Source: Prevotella sp. (GTDB lineage Bacteria > Bacteroidota > Bacteroidia > Bacteroidales > Bacteroidaceae). Taken from it: a stretch of 64,000 bases of DNA. Made by a program: the position numbers and the translations under genes. The notes beneath the pieces were generated by a model. The model made no database searches. It saw only the letters and a program-made list of their open reading frames with translations, and was not told where the DNA came from. Shown in pieces: positions 5,928 through 13,911 of this stretch. Location of the stretch: NCBI GenBank assembly GCA_015060535.1, contig SUYH01000016.1:1-64000 (forward strand), in the 5' to 3' direction. How positions within the stretch are numbered: the first letter of the stretch is position 1; each line of letters opens with the position of its first letter.

Positions 5928-7564
5928 AAATTGATTTAGGGTCATTCGCCTTTGGGTCATCAGTTAAGAGTGGAGGCAACACTCCATCGTGGGGAACATC
6001 CTTAGGACAAGTTAAGCCTGAGCTTAAACTTACTTATCCAGGCTACGATAACATAGTCATTGGAATGGTTTACAAATCTATTCCTGTTGATAAGGTTTAT
6101 ATTCCTTTGGGAAAGGGTGGGCACGTATGCAATAGCCTTGAAGATGAAGGAATTCAACTTGCAGCAATGTTTGAGAAGGTCTATGTTAATGATGTAAGGA
6201 TAAATGCCCCATTTATTATGCTTATTTATAGAGAGGATTCCGATAGTTGGAAAGGACGGAAAACTCTGAAATACAATATCAAGATTGAGTATCATCGTGG
6301 AGAAAATGATATAGTCTACAATTCAGATTTTGTTAGTGCTGCAAAAGAAGCATTAGGCCTTGCTGACGATGCATGTTGGTTGGTAAGTGATATTTTCATC
6401 GTAAATCAAGATGAATTGCATATGATTGCAGGCATTGTGAATCCGTACAAATCCGAAACCTACGCAACAACAGAACTTCGAAAAGCGGCATTTATCAACG
6501 CGATAAAAACGATTTACGATGAAAACCCTCATTTCAAGCAATTATGTGGTGCAGATAATTACGATAACAGAATTGAACCACTACAACAGATCTTCTATGG
6601 TGCCCCTGGTACAGGAAAGTCGCACACAATAAAAGAAAAAACAGCTTTAGCAGAGATTGGGGAAAGAGTTATAAGAACGACTTTCCATCCCGATAGCGAC
6701 TACTCGACATTTGTAGGTTGCTACAAACCCAGCATGAAACCAGTTGCTGATAAGTATAAAGCGGTTGTAGGCAAGGATGAGGAAATATCCTACTCTTTCA
6801 TACCGCAAGCATTTACCAATGCTTACGTTAAAGCATGGAATACAGATGAGGATGTTTATTTAATTATCGAAGAAATAAATCGCGGTAATTGTGCCCAGAT
6901 TTTCGGTGACTTGTTCCAATTGTTGGATCGTGGTGATGATGATTGCTCTAAGTACCCTATAATTGCAGATTCAGACCTGGCACGTTACTTAAGTATCGAG
7001 CTAGCTGGTTCTATTCATAAAAACATAACTCCAGACATCAAGAATGGCAAGAAACTCGTACTTCCTAGCAACCTTTACATCTGGGCCACAATGAACACCT
7101 CAGACCAGAGCCTGTTCCCCATAGATTCTGCTTTCAAGCGTCGCTGGGATTGGAAATACATGCCCATTGAGGATGCTGGCAAGAAATGGAAGATAAAGGT
7201 CAATGGGAATGAATACGACTGGTATCAATTCCTTGAGGCTATCAATAAGGAAGTGTTTACGCTGACGCATAGCGAGGACAAACAGCTAGGCTACTTCTTT
7301 GCAAAAGCTAACAATGATGGCTTCATCGATGCAGAGAAACTGGTGAATAAGGTGTATTTCTATCTTTGGACTGATGTGTTCAAAGACTATGATTACGAGA
7401 GCCAGAAAGCATTCAGAAAGCCTAATAGTAATGATCCCATCGCCTTCAAGAATTTCTTCGAGGATTTGAAGGATGGCGAAAAGGTGAACGAAGGAATGGC
7501 AGAGCAGGTGCTGATTAATCTTGAACTCGAAAGGCAGAACAAACCGCAGAATCTATTTGAATGA
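5924..7564 (+). CDS. McrB-like AAA+ NTPase, restriction subunit
   Basis: Predicted GTP-driven motor of a modification-linked or LlaJI-like restriction enzyme, partner of the nuclease encoded next. Of its 546 residues, the C-terminal half carries the McrB-class AAA+ module: Walker A GAPGTGKS (226-233), Walker B LIIEEINRGN (313-322) and sensor motif MNTSD (390-394). The N-terminal 215 residues match nothing I recognise and probably carry DNA or target recognition. It overlaps the methyltransferase by 4 bases and the nuclease by 4 bases, so the three are co-translated. LlaJI uses the same split of McrB-type and nuclease subunits. Confidence 0.88.
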   Translation: MKIDLGSFAFGSSVKSGGNTPSWGTSLGQVKPELKLTYPGYDNIVIGMVYKSIPVDKVYIPLGKGGHVCNSLEDEGIQLAAMFEKVYVNDVRINAPFIMLIYREDSDSWKGRKTLKYNIKIEYHRGENDIVYNSDFVSAAKEALGLADDACWLVSDIFIVNQDELHMIAGIVNPYKSETYATTELRKAAFINAIKTIYDENPHFKQLCGADNYDNRIEPLQQIFYGAPGTGKSHTIKEKTALAEIGERVIRTTFHPDSDYSTFVGCYKPSMKPVADKYKAVVGKDEEISYSFIPQAFTNAYVKAWNTDEDVYLIIEEINRGNCAQIFGDLFQLLDRGDDDCSKYPIIADSDLARYLSIELAGSIHKNITPDIKNGKKLVLPSNLYIWATMNTSDQSLFPIDSAFKRRWDWKYMPIEDAGKKWKIKVNGNEYDWYQFLEAINKEVFTLTHSEDKQLGYFFAKANNDGFIDAEKLVNKVYFYLWTDVFKDYDYESQKAFRKPNSNDPIAFKNFFEDLKDGEKVNEGMAEQVLINLELERQNKPQNLFE

Positions 7565-9747
7565 AAATCCTGGTAGAGGAATATCAGTATGATGCCGCAT
7601 TGGTTCGCGATGTGCTGCAGGGCGTAGATGCGCTGCAGAACGTCGAGGGGCAGGTGTCGCTCAGCTATGTGGGCTATTTCTATAATCCCAAGCTGAATGG
7701 CGGCAAGGGTGATACTGTGTTCATTCTGCCCAAGGTGCTGATGGACGAACAGGGGAAGGTGTTCTCCAAGTATTCGCCCAATGCCATCATCCACATGGAT
7801 CATGAGAATATGAGCGACCAAGAGCGGAAGTTCCTCTACGAATTTGCAGTATGGATTTACAGGGCTGTGGATGTGTTCCAGCGTTCGCATAAGGATAGCG
7901 ATATCGTCTACCACCGCAAGATATCGCAGGTGGGGCGGGGCATGAAGAAACGGGCCAATACGCTGTTGGATATTCTGCTATCGCTGATACAGTTTAACAA
8001 GGATAATCAGTCGCTGATTACCTTTATTCTGAAGAACCTGCACTCGGGTTTCAACAAGATCAATTGGACGCGAACCATTAACCACTCTGAGGCTATTATC
8101 CAAAGCGATGAGCCCATATATATCCGCCCGGTGAACAAGAAACGCCAGGTGAATTTCGATGAGGAACTGCTGGTAATCTACTATAGTATTCTCAATTACA
8201 TCAGCCAGACGTATGGTTTCCATGTAGACATCAAGGTGGGCTTTCCGCTTATTACAGGATCCAGATTTGAGAGCTATTTGAGTGGAAGGGGTGTTGTCCG
8301 TCTGCGCCAAATCAAGTACAAGTACTTCTCGGACAAGATGCTGGAGCTGTGGAATCTCTGCTATGCTTTCTTTGCACATCGCACGGAAATAACGACTTCT
8401 ACTGAGCTGAAAGAGTACCTGCTGGTGAAGAACTTCTATGTGGTATTTGAGGCCATCATCGACGAGTTGATAGGTGATAGCAAGGAGGAATTGCCTAAAG
8501 ACTTCAAGGAACAGAAAGACGGCAAGTTGGTTGATCATCTCTACACCTATCCTGGATTGATTGAAGCTGATGACGAGCAGCGTACCTACTACATTGGCGA
8601 CAGCAAATACTATAGGATAGGGGGACCATTGGGCGATACGTCTATCTACAAGCAATACACGTATGCACGAAACATTGTACAATATAATATTGATTTATGG
8701 CTCGATGAGTCAAAGCCAGATCCAGACATCAGACTGCGTGATGATGTAACAGAGGGTTACAATATCATTCCCAACTTCTTCATTAGTGCAGCTATGAAGC
8801 CTGGTGATTACAGCTACAATCATCGTGAGATAGAACTGACTAAAATAACAGGCAAACGGAATCCTGAAATCAAGTTCCAGTTCAAAGACCGCCTATTTGA
8901 TCGAGATACTATGCTGCTGTCGCGCTATAACGTAAACTTCCTGTTTGTGGTATCGCTATATGCACGTAACAGGCAGTCGGAAAAAGCTGCTTGGAAAGAT
9001 GAAGTCAGAAAGCAGTTCCGTGATGAAATACGCAAAGTGTTGGAGTGGGAATATAGTTTCTATCCCATGCGTTCCAGAGGCGTCGTTTTGGATGACTATA
9101 TGACGCAGCATTTTCGCCAGCTGACAGGAAAGGTGTTCACGCCATTCCAAGACAAGAGCATATTGACATTAGCACTTCACACGCCTAACGAAAGGCACGC
9201 GTTGACTGCTGAGCAAGCTGAGCTTGTGGATATGCTAAAAGAGGATTTCGACATTGACGAGAATTACACGCTGGGCGCAGAACCTCAGTTGCCTGAAGCT
9301 ACCGACCTGCAATTCAAGATTGACGACTATGTAATTATTGGCTATTACAAGGACGAAGAGCATCTTAATTGGATTCTTAATAAGAAGCACTACAATGTAC
9401 GTTCTGGCAAGGACAAGGGTTCGTTAAGTTTGTCAACAAGTGTTTGTGCCGCACGATTTCTATTGTTATATGGCAAGAAAGGTATATATAAGTTTGCCTT
9501 AAAGCCCAACAATGTCCGCGTATGGGACAAGCAAGATATGATAAATGACGGCTACAAGAACCCACGACATGATTTCTATTTGGTTTTTTTCATAGAAGAG
9601 CATATCACAGAAGGCGATTTTGCGAATATTGAGCTTGACGAAGTGAAAGTAGCAATCTTGATGAATAAGTATGGCAAAGAAAATGCAGGACACGACAAAG
9701 GGGCTGTTGCCGTGAAGTTCTCGGAACTTGTAAGATGTAAAGTCTAA
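7561..9747 (+). CDS. LlaJI-type / McrC-like restriction endonuclease subunit
   Basis: Predicted DNA-cutting subunit working with the McrB-like motor. The 728-residue product has an alpha/beta N-terminal part, and a PD-(D/E)xK-type core can be read around residues 325-352, with YIGDSKYYR giving the D347-x-K349 pair. This agrees with the LlaJI restriction endonuclease family. The C-terminal 120 residues (about 610-728) look like a separate small domain with a LLLYGKKGIYKFAL segment. Translation is coupled to the upstream gene by ATGA. The first half of the gene is less AT-rich than the McrB gene, hinting at a mosaic origin. Confidence 0.82.
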   Translation: MKILVEEYQYDAALVRDVLQGVDALQNVEGQVSLSYVGYFYNPKLNGGKGDTVFILPKVLMDEQGKVFSKYSPNAIIHMDHENMSDQERKFLYEFAVWIYRAVDVFQRSHKDSDIVYHRKISQVGRGMKKRANTLLDILLSLIQFNKDNQSLITFILKNLHSGFNKINWTRTINHSEAIIQSDEPIYIRPVNKKRQVNFDEELLVIYYSILNYISQTYGFHVDIKVGFPLITGSRFESYLSGRGVVRLRQIKYKYFSDKMLELWNLCYAFFAHRTEITTSTELKEYLLVKNFYVVFEAIIDELIGDSKEELPKDFKEQKDGKLVDHLYTYPGLIEADDEQRTYYIGDSKYYRIGGPLGDTSIYKQYTYARNIVQYNIDLWLDESKPDPDIRLRDDVTEGYNIIPNFFISAAMKPGDYSYNHREIELTKITGKRNPEIKFQFKDRLFDRDTMLLSRYNVNFLFVVSLYARNRQSEKAAWKDEVRKQFRDEIRKVLEWEYSFYPMRSRGVVLDDYMTQHFRQLTGKVFTPFQDKSILTLALHTPNERHALTAEQAELVDMLKEDFDIDENYTLGAEPQLPEATDLQFKIDDYVIIGYYKDEEHLNWILNKKHYNVRSGKDKGSLSLSTSVCAARFLLLYGKKGIYKFALKPNNVRVWDKQDMINDGYKNPRHDFYLVFFIEEHITEGDFANIELDEVKVAILMNKYGKENAGHDKGAVAVKFSELVRCKV

Positions 9748-9787
9748 AACAGACTATCCATACGCTCCACGTAAAATATCTATTAAC

Positions 9788-10426
9788 ATGGATAAACTCT
9801 CACCACAGCAAAGGCATAGCAAGGCTGCGATAAAGAAAGAGCAGAGCGATGCTAGCATCAGTTCTGCCGAGCGCGAGCAGGCTCGGCGATCAGCCAACAT
9901 GGCGGCAATCCACTCGAAGGACACGAAGCCGGAAATGGTGGTGCGGCGTGGGCTGTGGAGTAGGGGGTTCCGATACCGTTTGAACCATAAGCGGTTGCCT
10001 GGGCATCCCGACTTGGTTCTGAGGAAATATCGTACTTGCATCTTCGTGAATGGGTGCTTTTGGCATGGACATGGTGTGGCTTTGCCACAGATGTCTGATG
10101 GAAGAAGTCAGATGGAAGATATTGAAAATAGTACGTGCTGTAAGATTCCGAAGACGAACAGGGAGTTCTGGGTGGCGAAGATCCGGAGGAACAAGGAACG
10201 GGACAGGGAGGAGCAGCGGAAGCTGGCACAGATGGGGTGGCACTGCATCACGGTATGGGAGTGTGAGCTGACGCCGAAGAAGCGGGAAGAGACGCTGGAG
10301 TCAATCGCATTCACGCTGAACCACATCTGGCTGCAGGACTGGGGATGTAAGACGGAAGATGCAAGACGGAAGATGTGGCCTCAACAGGAGGAAGATCCAC
10401 AAATGCCTATGGCTGCAGAAGAATGA
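9788..10426 (+). CDS. vsr: Very short patch repair endonuclease (Vsr)
   Basis: Nicks next to T:G mismatches that arise when 5-methylcytosine deaminates, so it guards sites made by the C5-methyltransferase of this operon. Family segments are clear: IHSKDTKPE, RRGLWSRGFRYRLN, LPGHPDLVL (catalytic Asp), FVNGCFWHGH and PKTNREFW, ending ITVWECEL. Two oddities are visible. About 20 extra residues lie between GCFWHGH and the following Cys pair (around 10077-10139), where Vsr proteins normally have a short loop. A C-terminal tail of about 27 residues is encoded partly by a 14-bp tandem repeat (10343-10376). The product has 212 residues against the usual 130-160. Confidence 0.88.
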   Translation: MDKLSPQQRHSKAAIKKEQSDASISSAEREQARRSANMAAIHSKDTKPEMVVRRGLWSRGFRYRLNHKRLPGHPDLVLRKYRTCIFVNGCFWHGHGVALPQMSDGRSQMEDIENSTCCKIPKTNREFWVAKIRRNKERDREEQRKLAQMGWHCITVWECELTPKKREETLESIAFTLNHIWLQDWGCKTEDARRKMWPQQEEDPQMPMAAEE

Positions 10427-10558
10427 ATCTCCAAAGAACCCTTTGGTGGAAAGATGTAAGATGTTAGAGGGAAGAGGGAAAAGAGGGTGGGTTTCTACTC
10501 CTAAAAAAACACAGAGGGTACCTGTGTGCATGTGAAAGAATATTTTTCTTCCAAAATA

Positions 10559-10590
10559 TTTGGAGATTTGGAATAAATATGTTACTTTTG
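10559..10590 (+). promoter_or_regulatory. Promoter of the toxin-antitoxin operon
   Basis: TTTG (10559-10562), 20 bases, TACTTTTG (10583-10590). The toxin ATG is at 10595, so the mRNA would have almost no leader. Confidence 0.7.
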
Positions 10591-10594
10591 CAAT

Positions 10595-10939
10595 ATGAAC
10601 GAAGATATAAGAGAAACGATTCACTCTGAAGAATATGACGAATACTATGCCGGTCTTGACGAAAAGACAAAGGCGAAGTATGACTACGTAGAGATGATTA
10701 TCAAGACTCAATACGTGGTGAACAAGAAGTTCGTCAAGAACCTTGAGGATACGGAATTCTATGAGGCGCGAGTATCTGTTGGTAGCAATGAGTACCGCAC
10801 AATCATTTTCGCAATTGAGACGTCTTCGTTCATGGAGAGTAAACGTGTCCTCTTCTTGAACTCATTTCTGAAGAAGAGCACAAAGCAATATAGGGGTGAA
10901 ATAGAAATTGCCCGTCGAATCTTAAAAAAATATATTTAG
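10595..10939 (+). CDS. RelE/HigB-like toxin
   Basis: Probable mRNA-cleaving toxin of a type II toxin-antitoxin pair. The 114-residue product has the layout of the HigB/phage Gp49-like family: an N-terminal helical region, a central segment with FYEARVSVGSNEYRTIIFA that forms the RelE-type sheet, and a basic C-terminal end (RRILKKYI). An HTH antitoxin follows after 12 bases, the toxin-first order typical of HigBA. The predicted transcript is nearly leaderless. Identical 23-bp repeats lie on either side of the pair. Confidence 0.85.
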   Translation: MNEDIRETIHSEEYDEYYAGLDEKTKAKYDYVEMIIKTQYVVNKKFVKNLEDTEFYEARVSVGSNEYRTIIFAIETSSFMESKRVLFLNSFLKKSTKQYRGEIEIARRILKKYI

Positions 10940-10951
10940 GAGGACAAGGAT

Positions 10952-11263
10952 ATGATTAAGCTTGATGAAAAGAAATTGGCCCAACTGAAAACAGGGTCGC
11001 AGCATTTTGAAGAGAAGTATGGTCCTGCAGGCTCACCCAGTCGTGTGGAGTTCGAGGCCAAGGCCAAGGCTTGGTATTACGCCGAGTTGTTGCGCGATGA
11101 GCGTAAACGCCAGAAGTTGACTCAGCAACAATTGGGGGAGCGTATAGGTAAGAAGCGTGAATATATCTCTTCGCTTGAGCAAGGACAGACGGATATGCAA
11201 CTCAGCACCTTTATGCTTATTGCTAATGCCTTAGGATTGAGATTCTCTTTGGTTGTTGGGTAG
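10952..11263 (+). CDS. XRE-family HigA-like antitoxin
   Basis: DNA-binding antitoxin that should neutralise the preceding toxin and repress the shared promoter. Of its 103 residues, about 50-100 form a helix-turn-helix of the Cro/C1 type, with LTQQQLGERIGKKREYISSLEQG readable as helix 2, turn and recognition helix. The N-terminal half (FEEKYGPAGSPSRVEFE) is typical of antitoxins in this HigB-like group. A good AGGAGGA-like sequence precedes the ATG. Confidence 0.88.
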   Translation: MIKLDEKKLAQLKTGSQHFEEKYGPAGSPSRVEFEAKAKAWYYAELLRDERKRQKLTQQQLGERIGKKREYISSLEQGQTDMQLSTFMLIANALGLRFSLVVG

Positions 11264-11502
11264 CAAACATAGAGTGTATCTCTCTCTGTCCGTGATTTTT
11301 TATAGAATGTTGTTGGACTAAATGATGTAAGATGTTAGAGGGAAGATGATTGATGTGTGATTGGGGGCGTATACGATAGAAACGCTTGTCTCTATCGAAG
11401 ATGCACTTGATGCTCCCGTCATAGAGGTCTATAATTCACCTACTTCCCGGCCTACGAGTTTGAACCAATGACGGCAGCGGAAACATAGAATTATAAGGAG
11501 AT
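11264..11502. other. Intergenic stretch, no convincing gene
   Basis: It holds one 23-bp repeat copy (11324-11346) and short open frames with protein-like fragments such as YFPAYEFEPMTAAE (about 11440-11487). These could be the worn end of a lost gene. Nothing can be assigned. Confidence 0.4.
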
Positions 11503-12048
11503 ATGGCTATACAATTGACATACAGGCGGACAAGGAGATTGTCGATGCGCATCGTAAGAAACGGTGATGTGCATGTGTCTGCCCCTTTCGGTATGTCGAG
11601 AAGAGAGATAGAGGCGTTTATCAATGAGCATCAGGAATGGATCGTTGAAGCCAGGAAGAAGACGGCTGAGCGCCAGAATCAGCGGGCTGCATTCTTCAGT
11701 CAGTTGCCGTTAACCACAAAGGCCCAAAAAGCAGAGGCGACAGAAAGGATTGGAGCTTTGGTCGAACCCATGATAGAACGGTATGCAAAGGTGATGGGGG
11801 TAAGTCCCACCGCTGTCCGTTACAAACCCATGATATCCCGTTGGGGCATGTGTAATGTGAAGGAACGCAGCATCTGCTATTCCACCTACCTGTTGTTATT
11901 GCCAGATTGGTGTGTAGAACATGTGGTGGTTCATGAGCTTTGTCATTTGTTAGAGCCAAGTCATAACGCCCGTTTCCATGCATTGATGGACAAATACTAT
12001 CCGCAATGGAAAGAAGCGCGAAGGGAAACGCGCAAAATGAGCAAATAA
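11503..12048 (+). CDS. YgjP-like (DUF45) zinc metallopeptidase domain protein
   Basis: Predicted zinc-dependent hydrolase of the YgjP/WLM-like class, 181 residues. The zinc site is VVHELCHLLEPSHNARFH (HExxH plus a downstream His). An upstream SRWGMCN segment is also conserved in the family, as is the N-terminal YRRTRRLSMRI. The ATG is preceded by AAGGAG at good spacing, unusual for this phylum. Genes of this family often travel with restriction-modification loci, which fits its place at the end of the defence island. The substrate is unknown. Confidence 0.87.
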   Translation: MAIQLTYRRTRRLSMRIVRNGDVHVSAPFGMSRREIEAFINEHQEWIVEARKKTAERQNQRAAFFSQLPLTTKAQKAEATERIGALVEPMIERYAKVMGVSPTAVRYKPMISRWGMCNVKERSICYSTYLLLLPDWCVEHVVVHELCHLLEPSHNARFHALMDKYYPQWKEARRETRKMSK

Positions 12049-12111
12049 TCTCTCTATTATTTGTGGGAAACAAAGATTTTTGCTATTTTTGCAAGACAAT
12101 AGCAAAAGAAT

Positions 12112-12747
12112 ATGAAACCAAAGGAACTGAGAAACGAGCGTCTGGCTGAGACGCTGATCAAGAATCTGAAACGTCGTCACATCGAGGGCTTCTATTGCGC
12201 TACGGGCGATGACGCAGTGAAAAAGGTATCGGAACTGATAGCTGACGGCAGCAGCGTGACATGGGGCGGCACGATGACGGTACGCGACCTGGGGATTCCC
12301 GACGCCCTGAAGCGCAGGGGCACGCTGGAGGTGCTGGACCGCGACCTGGTGGAGACTCCGGAGGAGAAGCAGGCCATGTATCTGAGGGCTTTCTCGGCGG
12401 ATGTGTATCTGACGAGTGCGAATGCGATCTCGGAGGATGGCATCATCGTGAACATCGATGGCAATGGTAACCGGGTGGCTGCTATCACGTGGGGTCCGAA
12501 GAAGGTCATCTTCGTGATAGGACTGAACAAGGTGGCTCAGAACGTGGAGGCTGCGCTGGCAAGGGCCAGAAGCACGGCATCGCCCATCAATGCGGCACGT
12601 TTTGACATCAAGACGCCTTGTCAGACGGACGGCACGTGTCATAACTGCAATTCAGCGGAATCAATCTGTAACTACGTGCACTTCCTGAGAAACTCGCCCA
12701 GAGAGCGCCATATCGTCGTGCTGGTAGGTGAGGAATTGGGATATTGA
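12112..12747 (+). CDS. LUD-domain protein (LutC/DUF162-like)
   Basis: Member of the LUD domain family that includes LutC of lactate utilisation; in stand-alone form its reaction is unknown. The 211-residue product shows the GSSVTWGGTMTVRDLGI and ANAISEDGIIVNIDGNGNRV segments typical of the fold. A Cys-rich C-terminal motif (CQTDGTCHNCNSAESIC) may bind metal. The promoter is TATTTTTG at 12084-12091, and a strong terminator follows at 12768-12807. It is a single-gene unit. Confidence 0.85.
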   Translation: MKPKELRNERLAETLIKNLKRRHIEGFYCATGDDAVKKVSELIADGSSVTWGGTMTVRDLGIPDALKRRGTLEVLDRDLVETPEEKQAMYLRAFSADVYLTSANAISEDGIIVNIDGNGNRVAAITWGPKKVIFVIGLNKVAQNVEAALARARSTASPINAARFDIKTPCQTDGTCHNCNSAESICNYVHFLRNSPRERHIVVLVGEELGY

Positions 12748-12767
12748 GCAATCCGGAGAAATAAAAG

Positions 12768-12807
12768 AGAAAGAGTAACCTCTCGAGGGGGCTACTCTTT
12801 CTTTTTT
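12768..12807 (+). terminator. Intrinsic terminator after LUD gene
   Basis: AGAAAGAGTA (12768-12777) pairs with TACTCTTTCT (12793-12802), followed by TTTTT. It also lies just past the 3' end of the tRNA on the other strand and could serve both. Confidence 0.85.
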
Positions 12808-12808
12808 G

Positions 12809-12896
12809 CGGAAGGTGAGGGATTCAAACCCCCGATACCCGAAAGGGGTATACCGGATTTCGAGTCCAGCGCGATCGATCACTCTGCCAACCTTCC
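12809..12896 (-). tRNA. tRNA-Ser(CGA)
   Basis: The minus strand reads GGAAGGT at the acceptor 5' end and ACCTTCC plus discriminator G at the 3' end. The anticodon arm CTGGA-CTCGAAA-TCCGG has anticodon CGA. A long variable arm (TACCC/GGGTA) marks a class II tRNA, and the T loop reads TTTGAATC. CCA is not encoded. The length is 88 nt. Confidence 0.95.
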
Positions 12897-12984
12897 CGAT
12901 TAAGCGAACACCAACGAGCCAGGCTCGATTGGTTGAGCGTGAGGGAAGTCATCCGAAGGATAACCTTCCCGAATAAGCGAACAC
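12889..12984. repeat. Partial duplication of the tRNA 5' end and leader
   Basis: AACCTTCCCGATTAAGCGAA at 12889-12908 recurs with one change at 12962-12981, each followed by CAC. The copy takes in only the first bases of the tRNA plus its leader, and looks like the trace of an insertion or unequal exchange at the tRNA gene. Confidence 0.6.
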
Positions 12985-13014
12985 ATTCAAAGGATAACCT
13001 TCAAATAGCGGATG

Positions 13015-13045
13015 CAAAGGTAGTTAAATTTTTCGAAATAGCAAA
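13015..13045 (-). promoter_or_regulatory. Promoter of tRNA-Ser
   Basis: On the minus strand: TTTG (13042-13045), 19 bases, TACCTTTG (13015-13022). Confidence 0.7.
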
Positions 13046-13078
13046 ACTATTAGAGAAATTTTTTTTGTTCGCTGAATT

Positions 13079-13110
13079 TTTGGATTTTCACTCACTTATT
13101 CGTACCTTTG
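13079..13110 (+). promoter_or_regulatory. Promoter of mazG
   Basis: TTTG (13079-13082), 20 bases, TACCTTTG (13103-13110). The mazG ATG is at 13115, about where transcription should begin. Confidence 0.75.
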
Positions 13111-13114
13111 CATC

Positions 13115-13903
13115 ATGAATCATACAAGAGAAGAAAAAATGGCGGCATTCGGACGGATGCTTGACGTGCTGGACGAGCTGAGGGTGAAGTGCCCTTGGGA
13201 CAAGAAACAGACGAACGAGAGCCTGAGGCCGAACACGATAGAAGAGACGTATGAGTTGTGTGACGCGCTAATCAGAGACGATGCACACGACATCATGAAG
13301 GAGCTGGGCGACGTGCTGTTGCATGTGGCTTTCTATGCGAGGATAGGTGAGGAGAAAGGTCAGTTTGACATGGCCGACGTATGTAATGCGCTGACAGACA
13401 AGCTGATATTCCGCCATCCGCACATCTATGGCGAACAGAAGGCCGACACCGAGGAACAGGTGCTGGACAACTGGGAGAAGATCAAACAGCGCGAGAAGGA
13501 CGGCAACAAGACGGTGCTGGCGGGAGTGCCCAGCGCGCTGCCATCGCTCATCAAGGCGTATCGCATACAGGACAAGGCGCGCCACGTGGGCTTCGACTGG
13601 GAGAAGCGCGAGGACGTGTGGGCCAAGGTGCGTGAAGAGCTGGACGAGCTGGAGGCTGAGTTGGCCCGCGACGACCATGACGCCTCGGAGCAGGAGTTAG
13701 GCGACTTCCTGTTTGCCACCATCAATGCAGCCCGTCTGTATAAACTGAATCCGGACAATGCGCTGGAGATGACGAACAAGAAATTCATCGAGCGCTTCAA
13801 CTATATCGAGAAGCGTAGCCGCGAGCTGCAGAAGCCGATGACGGAGATGACGCTGGAGGAGATGGATGAGCTGTGGAACGAAGCAAAGAAACAACATATA
13901 TAA
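13115..13903 (+). CDS. mazG: Nucleoside triphosphate pyrophosphohydrolase MazG
   Basis: Hydrolyses (d)NTPs to monophosphates and pyrophosphate, a house-cleaning activity that also affects ppGpp signalling in some species. The 262-residue product has the two tandem MazG modules of the full-length family: EETYELCDALI with ELGDVLLHVAFYARI in the first (about 35-80), and EELDELEAEL with QELGDFLFATINAARL in the second (about 170-215). CPWDKKQTNESLRPNTIEET near the N-terminus is a hallmark. The promoter places the start at or within a few bases of the ATG, suggesting a leaderless mRNA. Confidence 0.95.
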   Translation: MNHTREEKMAAFGRMLDVLDELRVKCPWDKKQTNESLRPNTIEETYELCDALIRDDAHDIMKELGDVLLHVAFYARIGEEKGQFDMADVCNALTDKLIFRHPHIYGEQKADTEEQVLDNWEKIKQREKDGNKTVLAGVPSALPSLIKAYRIQDKARHVGFDWEKREDVWAKVREELDELEAELARDDHDASEQELGDFLFATINAARLYKLNPDNALEMTNKKFIERFNYIEKRSRELQKPMTEMTLEEMDELWNEAKKQHI

Positions 13904-13911
13904 TAAAAGGT

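Larger units (their letters stand above)
10343..11346. repeat. Dispersed GATGTAAGA-type short repeats
   Basis: Related short repeats sit at 10343-10376 (2.3 units of 14 bp inside vsr), 10453-10475 and 11324-11346. The last two are an identical 23-bp sequence beginning GATGTAAGATGTTAGAGG and bracket the toxin-antitoxin pair. A degenerate copy lies inside vsr at about 10089-10120. They may be expansion repeats or insertion scars. Confidence 0.6.
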
